Positions 42,081 through 46,701 of a stretch of DNA of 46,701 nucleotides are shown in pieces; the stretch's first letter is position 1; the number at the start of each line of letters is the position of its first letter. Both the position numbers and the translations under genes were made by a program. This DNA comes from Pseudogracilibacillus sp037892545 (GTDB lineage Bacteria; Bacillota; Bacilli; Bacillales; Amphibacillaceae): contig NZ_JBBKBG010000020.1 in assembly GCF_037892545.1 (NCBI RefSeq), positions 1 through 46,701 of the forward strand, in the 5' to 3' direction. The notes under the pieces were generated by a model. That model was not told where the DNA came from and did no database searches. It saw only the letters and a program-made list of their open reading frames with translations.

Positions 42081-43187
42081 ATGTATCGTCGCACAAAAGC
42101 AGTCATAAATTTACAATCGATTGGACATAATATACGTCAGTTACAAAGTTTATTAGACGATGAAAGCCATGTAATGGGCGTTGTGAAAGCTGATGGATAC
42201 GGTCATGGGAGTGTAGAAGTGGCAAATGTGCTACTTAATGCAGGGGTAGACTTTTTAATGGTAGCTTTATTAGAAGAGGCAATTCATTTACGGAAGCATG
42301 GAATTGTCGCACCAATTTTAGTTGTCGGTCGTGTCCATCCAGAAGATGCCCATGTTGCCGCATCACATCATATAACGATAAACGTCTATGAACATGCATG
42401 GGTAGAAGCGGTAAAAGAGATGCAATTTGAAGCCCCTTTACACATACATGTGGAATTTGAAACGGGAATGAACCGTACAGGAATTTGTACAGAAGAAGAA
42501 TTACGACAAATCGTCACAGCAATCCATAGAAATCCACAACTAAAGTTAACAGGTGCTTTTACTCATTTCGCTACAGCAGATGTTATTGATAGTGCCCATT
42601 TCCATAGACAATATAAAAATTACGAAAAGATGTTGCATATTTTAGCGAATATACACGACGAACCAATCATGACACATGTCGGTAACAGTGCGGCAGGAAT
42701 TCAATATCCTGAAAAAATGAAACGATATACGAGATTTGGTGTTTCCTTATATGGTTTATATCCATCTGCGGAAATCAGACAGTTAAATAATGTTACATTA
42801 GAACAGGCCTATTCTTTATATAGTGAACTGGTCCAAGTAAAAAAAATTAAAGCAGGGGACTTTGTCGGCTATGGCGCAAACTTTGTCGCTGAAACAGACA
42901 TGTGGATTGGTACGATCCCAATTGGATATGCAGATGGTTGGACAAGAAAATTACAAGGTTTTGAAGTGCTCGTTGCTGGTAAAAGAATGCCGATTGTCGG
43001 AAGAATCTGTATGGATTCAATGATGGTGCGCTTAGATGGACCATATGAAGTGGGAGAAAAAGTTACATTAATAGGTGGCGAGGGCGATGCGTTCATCGAC
43101 ATGGATGAAGTAGCAAATTATCTAGAAACAATCAATTACGAAATTCCGTGTATGATAACAAGTCGAGTACCTCGACAATATTACTGA
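42081..43187 (+). CDS. alr: Alanine racemase Alr
   Basis: A 368-residue PLP-dependent racemase providing D-alanine for peptidoglycan. The Schiff-base Lys is Lys36 in GVVKADGYGHGS. The C-terminal beta domain carries GYGANFVAETDMWIGTIPIGYADG, whose Tyr is the second catalytic base, and VGRICMDSMMVRL. Context acpS-ydcC-alr-endoAI-endoA is the ancestral Bacillus order. Confidence 0.96.
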   Translation: MYRRTKAVINLQSIGHNIRQLQSLLDDESHVMGVVKADGYGHGSVEVANVLLNAGVDFLMVALLEEAIHLRKHGIVAPILVVGRVHPEDAHVAASHHITINVYEHAWVEAVKEMQFEAPLHIHVEFETGMNRTGICTEEELRQIVTAIHRNPQLKLTGAFTHFATADVIDSAHFHRQYKNYEKMLHILANIHDEPIMTHVGNSAAGIQYPEKMKRYTRFGVSLYGLYPSAEIRQLNNVTLEQAYSLYSELVQVKKIKAGDFVGYGANFVAETDMWIGTIPIGYADGWTRKLQGFEVLVAGKRMPIVGRICMDSMMVRLDGPYEVGEKVTLIGGEGDAFIDMDEVANYLETINYEIPCMITSRVPRQYY

Positions 43188-43214
43188 AAAAAAGACAAAT
43201 TTACTGAATTCTTT

Positions 43215-43243
43215 TTGCATAAGCATAGATAACATGCTATTAT
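43215..43243 (+). promoter_or_regulatory. Promoter of the endoAI-endoA operon
   Basis: TTGCAT (43215-43220), 17 bp, TATTAT (43238-43243). Confidence 0.55.
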
Positions 43244-43287
43244 AAAAGAAATATGTTAGGAACTTCACGGATTAATGGAGGTGTTGG

Positions 43288-43569
43288 GTGTTGCCAAATC
43301 GATTTGAAGAGTTACGCATTACACTACCTAAAAAACTATTTGCGGAAGTAGATATTTTGGCGAAGCACGAGAATAAAGACATTAATGAATTAATTTATCA
43401 TGCAACGAAAAGTTATATTGAGTATAAACACGAAGTACGGGAGTTGCATGAGACGATGCAAAAAGGCTATGTGGAGATGGCAAAAATTAATTTACATCTT
43501 TGTTCAGAAGCATTTTTAGCTGAAGAGGAGGCCGAAAACACCTATGACCGCTTAGTGATCGGGGTGTAG
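43288..43569 (+). CDS. ndoAI: Antitoxin EndoAI (ribbon-helix-helix, MazE-type partner)
   Basis: A 93-residue antitoxin. The N-terminal ribbon-helix-helix (RITLPKKLFAEVDILAKHENKDINELIYHATKSYI) binds DNA as a dimer, and the C-terminal part neutralises the toxin. GGAGG is 6 bp before the GTG at 43288 and 9 bp before a TTG at 43291; either could be the start. It is directly followed by the toxin gene with a 1-bp gap. Confidence 0.92.
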   Translation: MLPNRFEELRITLPKKLFAEVDILAKHENKDINELIYHATKSYIEYKHEVRELHETMQKGYVEMAKINLHLCSEAFLAEEEAENTYDRLVIGV

Positions 43570-43570
43570 C

Positions 43571-43960
43571 GTGTTGATCGTACAACGCGGCGATATATAT
43601 TTCGCAGACCTATCACCAGTAGTCGGATCTGAACAAGGTGGGGTAAGGCCAGTATTGGTCATCCAAAATGATATCGGTAATCGTTTTAGCCCGACGATTG
43701 TAGTCGCTGCTATAACTGCGAAAATTCAAAAGGGAAAATTACCTACCCATGTTGAGATAGATGCCAAAGAACATGGACTTGAAAGAGACTCCGTTATTTT
43801 ATTAGAACAGATACGGACGTTAGATAAGCAAAGATTGACAGATAAAATTACGAGATTAGATAAAAAAACGATGAAGCAAGTCGATCACGCTTTAGAGATT
43901 AGTTTAGGGCTAGGATTTAAATCGTTTTATGAAGAAGAGCAGCATGAAGACGAACGATAA
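43571..43960 (+). CDS. ndoA: Endoribonuclease toxin EndoA (MazF/PemK family)
   Basis: A 129-residue mRNA interferase almost identical in its core to B. subtilis NdoA, which cuts at UACAU. Core: RGDIYFADLSPVVGSEQGGVRPVLVIQND and HVEIDAKEHGLERDSVILLEQIRTLDKQRL. It has about a dozen extra C-terminal residues (FKSFYEEEQHEDER) beyond the usual end. GTG 43571 or TTG 43574 (the family MIVxRGD start) may be used; the site GGGGTG is weak, consistent with translational coupling to the antitoxin. Confidence 0.95.
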   Translation: MLIVQRGDIYFADLSPVVGSEQGGVRPVLVIQNDIGNRFSPTIVVAAITAKIQKGKLPTHVEIDAKEHGLERDSVILLEQIRTLDKQRLTDKITRLDKKTMKQVDHALEISLGLGFKSFYEEEQHEDER

Positions 43961-44052
43961 ATGTGGGAATAGAGCAATCATCATTCATTATTTATATCTT
44001 CCCATTTATGTTCGTCTTTTTGGTTTATATAGACGAAAAAACTATCGTAAAA

Positions 44053-44103
44053 AAACATCCTAGCTTCATCGTAAGCGATAGGATGTTTTTTTATTAAAGG
44101 TAT
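44053..44103. terminator. Bidirectional terminator after endoA
   Basis: ACATCCTA (44055-44062) pairs with TAGGATGT (44089-44096), with an inner GCTT/AAGC helix; T-runs on both strands. Confidence 0.85.
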
Positions 44104-44108
44104 TTATA

Positions 44109-45107
44109 TCATTTCTTTTTAAAATTTCTCCATATAAAGGCAAGTACACCAATAGTACTAGCGGTTAAAATTATCGGTTTCTTTTTTAACCTATTATTTT
44201 CATATAGTTGATTTTTAATAATAAGTTCCATATTCCTTGGTCGTTCTGCTAATCTTCTCATGAAATATCCGAACCAATCTTCTCCATATGGTAAATAAAC
44301 CGTGAATCGATACCCTTCATTTTTAAGTTTTTCTTGAAGCTCTTCTCTAAAACCATATAACATTTGAAACTCTACTTTATTTTTATCAATGTTTTCCTCT
44401 TCAATATATTGAAGTAGAGAACGAATCATATGATGGTCATGTGTAGCGATAGAGGTAAATCCCCCTTCTTTTAAACGTTTTTTTGCTAAGTGTAGGAATT
44501 GTGCATCAATCTCTTCTTTTTGTTGATAAGCGACTTCAGCACTTTCTTTATAGGCTCCTTTTACAATTCTTAAACGAACATCTTTTAATTGTTCCATTAA
44601 AGCCTCTGCATGATAATAATAACTTTGGATAACCGTCCCGACATACTTATAGTCCAATAATAATTCATTCAAAATACGAACTGTAGCATGATAATGTACA
44701 TAATCTTCTGTATCAATATTGATGAAAATATGATAGTTATTTGCGACATCTAATATTTCCCTCATTAGTTGTAAACAAAATTCTTCAGAAATATCTAATC
44801 CGAGTTGTGTAAGTTTTAAAGAGATATGGCAATCGAGTTGTTCCTCATTTATACAGTGCATAAATTGAATGATCTTTTCTTTCGCTTGAATAGATACCTC
44901 TTTTTCTGTAACGAATTCCCCTAAGTGGTCAACCGTACAACTAAATCCTTTTGCATTTAATGTTCGGACGGTTTCTAAGGCGTCTTCTAAATTTGTTCCA
45001 GCAATGAATTGATCGGCGACAATTCGGTATCCCCATTTTTGTGCCATTGTTTGAAGTGTCTTATTGTTGGACATACCGATAAAAAGGTTTTTCATGAAAT
45101 AGTGCAT
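44109..45107 (-). CDS. Proline dehydrogenase with C-terminal membrane anchor
   Basis: A 332-residue FAD-dependent PRODH (PutB/FadM-like), oxidising proline to pyrroline-5-carboxylate. Barrel motifs include DHLGEF, SLKLTQLGLD, INIDTEDY, VKGAYKE, IATHD, FQMLYGFREE, VYLPYGEDWFGYFMRRLAERPRN. Relatives in Bacillus end shortly after the RLAERP motif (about 302 residues), whereas this one has about 35 further residues including a hydrophobic helix PIILTASTIGVLAFIW and a basic end. The P5C dehydrogenase gene is not adjacent. AAGGTG precedes the ATG. Confidence 0.9.
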   Translation of the reverse strand: MHYFMKNLFIGMSNNKTLQTMAQKWGYRIVADQFIAGTNLEDALETVRTLNAKGFSCTVDHLGEFVTEKEVSIQAKEKIIQFMHCINEEQLDCHISLKLTQLGLDISEEFCLQLMREILDVANNYHIFINIDTEDYVHYHATVRILNELLLDYKYVGTVIQSYYYHAEALMEQLKDVRLRIVKGAYKESAEVAYQQKEEIDAQFLHLAKKRLKEGGFTSIATHDHHMIRSLLQYIEEENIDKNKVEFQMLYGFREELQEKLKNEGYRFTVYLPYGEDWFGYFMRRLAERPRNMELIIKNQLYENNRLKKKPIILTASTIGVLAFIWRNFKKK

Positions 45108-45738
45108 CGTAAAACACCTTCTTTCGATATAAGTTTATGTTTATTATATCATTACATAGTAAAAGAAAGGAGAGAAGAATTGGAGGAAACATGATGAAAC
45201 AAAGCTTTTTATAATGTTGATATAAAGTAAAGACAATTCGAAAAAAACAATCAATTTGTAGCGAGCATCAAAATGATTGCATATAAAATAAAAACGATGT
45301 AATATAATTTCTAGTGTCAAACGAAGCGGTTAAAAAACCGTTGTACGCTTTAGTATATTAATTGACGAAACAGCATAAAACATGATAAATTAATTTAAGA
45401 CAAACGGAATTTAAAACTTTTTCAAAAAAGAATTTAAAACTGTTGACATTGAAAAGTAATTCATGTATAGTAGTTCTTGCTGTTACAAAAAAAGTGTTAT
45501 AAAACGTTCTGATGAATATTAGTATATAACACATGATAGAACAATAAGCGCAAGCGATAAGGCGAAAATGCAAACATCAAAAAACTTGCATTTCTGAGTA
45601 CAATTAAATATAGTAATAAAGTAGCATTTATTATTTGTTTGTACAAAATCATCAGTAACTAAGTAATTTACAGACGAAGTGAATACTTTGTATAATTATG
45701 AAGATACAGATTATCCGAATGGATGCAAACAATCATAT
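45108..45738 (+). promoter_or_regulatory. Promoters and structured leader of the tRNA cluster
   Basis: No gene is seen in about 630 bp. P2 is near-perfect: TTGACA (45443-45448), 17 bp, TATAGT (45466-45471). A weaker P1 with TTGACG at 45362-45367 lies 81 bp upstream. Between P2 and the first tRNA are about 265 bp with two perfect 8-bp stems: GTGTTATA/TATAACAC (45494-45501, 45525-45532) and AAATGCAA/TTGCATTT (45566-45573, 45586-45593). Tandem promoters of this kind are typical of stable RNA operons. Confidence 0.65.
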
Positions 45739-45813
45739 TCCACAGTAGCTCAGTGGTAGAGCAATCGGCTGTTAACCGATCGGTCGTAGGTTCGAACCCT
45801 ACCTGTGGAGCCA
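45739..45813 (+). tRNA. tRNA-Asn (GTT)
   Basis: Acceptor TCCACAG pairs with CTGTGGA; anticodon loop CTGTTAA gives GTT; T-arm GGTTCGAACCC. CCA is encoded. Confidence 0.98.
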
Positions 45814-45817
45814 TTAT

Positions 45818-45908
45818 GGAGAAGTACTCAAGAGGCTGAAGAGGTACCCCTGCTAAGGGTATAGGTCGCTATCGCGGCGCGAGGGTTCAAATCCCTCCTT
45901 CTCCGCCA
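45818..45908 (+). tRNA. tRNA-Ser (GCT)
   Basis: Class II tRNA with long variable arm; acceptor GGAGAAG/CTTCTCC; anticodon GCT, reading AGC/AGU, the AGC codon being the specifier of the serA T-box. CCA is encoded. Confidence 0.98.
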
Positions 45909-45919
45909 TTAGAATTCAT

Positions 45920-45991
45920 GGCCCCTTGGTCAAGTGGTTAAGACATCGCCCTTTCACGGCGGTAACACGGGTTCGAATCCCGTAGGGGTCA
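45920..45991 (+). tRNA. tRNA-Glu (TTC)
   Basis: Acceptor GGCCCCT/AGGGGTC; anticodon TTC. CCA is not encoded (discriminator A is followed by CTT). Confidence 0.98.
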
Positions 45992-46023
45992 CTTTAATTT
46001 TAACCGAATCATTAAGTAATGAT

Positions 46024-46098
46024 TGGGCTATAGCCAAGCGGTAAGGCAACGGATTTTGGTTCCGTCATTCCTAGGTTCGAATCCTAGTAGCCCAGCCA
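46024..46098 (+). tRNA. tRNA-Gln (TTG)
   Basis: Acceptor TGGGCTA/TAGCCCA; anticodon TTG; CCA is encoded. 97 bp with no gene separate it from the next tRNA. Confidence 0.98.
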
Positions 46099-46195
46099 TT
46101 TCTTTTTCAAATGAGTTTAAAGTATTTCAAACTTGATGCTCTGTTAGTTAATGAGTTGCCTAGTTTTGATGCTTGATCATGCGAAACATAAATAG

Positions 46196-46268
46196 GAGCC
46201 ATTAGCTCAGGTGGTAGAGCATCTGACTTTTAATCAGAGGGTCACAGGTTCGAATCCTGTATGGCTCA
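46196..46268 (+). tRNA. tRNA-Lys (TTT)
   Basis: Acceptor GAGCCAT/ATGGCTC; anticodon TTT. CCA is not encoded (A then CCT). Confidence 0.98.
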
Positions 46269-46342
46269 CCTTAATAAAGAGATAACTGAGTAAGTGAAGT
46301 AATGTCATAAACGCATATTACTTGAAAGCACATATACTTTCT

Positions 46343-46428
46343 GCGGTCGTGGCGGAATGGCAGACGCGCTAGGTTGAGGGCCTAGTCGGGTTTACTCGGT
46401 GGAGGTTCAAGTCCTCTCGACCGCACCA
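46343..46428 (+). tRNA. tRNA-Leu (GAG)
   Basis: Class II tRNA; acceptor GCGGTCG/CGACCGC; anticodon GAG; CCA is encoded. Confidence 0.98.
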
Positions 46429-46512
46429 AAAAATAAATAAACAAATTTGTTGCAATTAAGTTCTGAATATGTTAAGATTGAACTTGTCGCAAAAAAACAT
46501 TTACTTTTACAT

Positions 46513-46586
46513 GCGGGTGTAGTTTAGTGGTAAAACTCCAGCCTTCCAAGCTGATGTCGGGGGTTCGATTCCCCCTACCCGCTCCA
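46513..46586 (+). tRNA. tRNA-Gly (TCC)
   Basis: Acceptor GCGGGTG/TACCCGC; anticodon TCC; CCA is encoded. Confidence 0.98.
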
Positions 46587-46602
46587 TTATAACTAATATG
46601 AT

Positions 46603-46676
<74 letters not shown>

Positions 46677-46701
46677 TATCGTTCAAAAATGAGCGATCGA
46701 T

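Overview
The window is a stretch of chromosome from a low-GC Gram-positive bacterium, almost certainly a member of the Bacillaceae. The evidence is a Bacillus-type gene set (BceRSAB module, short HisG with HisZ, YdcC, YkwC, TrhO and SulP families), strong GGAGG ribosome binding sites, GTG and TTG starts, T-box leaders, and the Bacillus subtilis gene order rhomboid-acpS-ydcC-alr-endoAI-endoA. I cannot name a genus from the sequence alone. Almost everything is chromosomal housekeeping; the only mobile traces are a 41-codon transposase-like remnant and a Bacillaceae-type dispersed repeat at the left edge.

Layout. 1-610: transposase remnant, dispersed repeat and promoter region. 611-2688: a SurA_N-type lipoprotein and BrnQ. 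2767-7194: response regulator, histidine kinase and ABC transporter of the peptide-antibiotic-sensing Bce type, with a palindromic operator before the transporter. 7255-14156 (minus strand): histidine operon hisZ-G-D-B-A-F-IE-C, with hisJ divergent at 14350. 15228-18919: murB, a PlsY-like acyltransferase, a DUF456 protein, pdxK and pncA. 18946-23568: serA behind a Ser T-box and proS behind a Pro T-box, separated by a long array of 20-21 bp repeats. 23725-29661: udk, a DCC protein, trhO, an NSS transporter, a cold shock protein, SulP and UspA. 29812-34780: a DUF6612-like lipoprotein, a small unknown protein, a YkwC-like dehydrogenase, a DksA-type protein and typA. 34848-35435: a second array of the same repeat family. 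35463-39517: YciI protein, small membrane protein, thiolase, CapA-like lipoprotein and CtaG. 39584-43960: rhomboid, acpS, ydcC, alr and the EndoAI/EndoA toxin-antitoxin pair. 44109-45107: proline dehydrogenase. 45362-46676: promoters, a structured leader and eight tRNA genes.

Two things stand out. First, the histidine operon lacks hisH, the glutaminase partner of HisF: hisB and hisA are 21 bp apart. The HisF here has also changed residues that in the Thermotoga enzyme form the ammonia gate and the HisH contact (R5 to Q, E46 to T, D98 to T), suggesting an ammonia-dependent or differently partnered HisF. Second, two intergenic arrays downstream of the serA and typA terminators consist of TTGCATC-headed units: about 36 units alternating 20 and 21 bp in one, and 28 units at exactly 21 bp in the other. 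They share a half-unit grammar but differ in sequence, so they look like a dispersed array-forming family of unknown function with a GCATC core every two helical turns.

Functionally the region combines amino-acid supply (his, serA, brnQ, proline dehydrogenase), translation (proS, typA, TrhO, tRNAs), envelope precursors (murB, alr, acpS, PlsY-like) and envelope-stress defence (Bce module). T-box leaders tie serA and proS to uncharged tRNA-Ser and tRNA-Pro.
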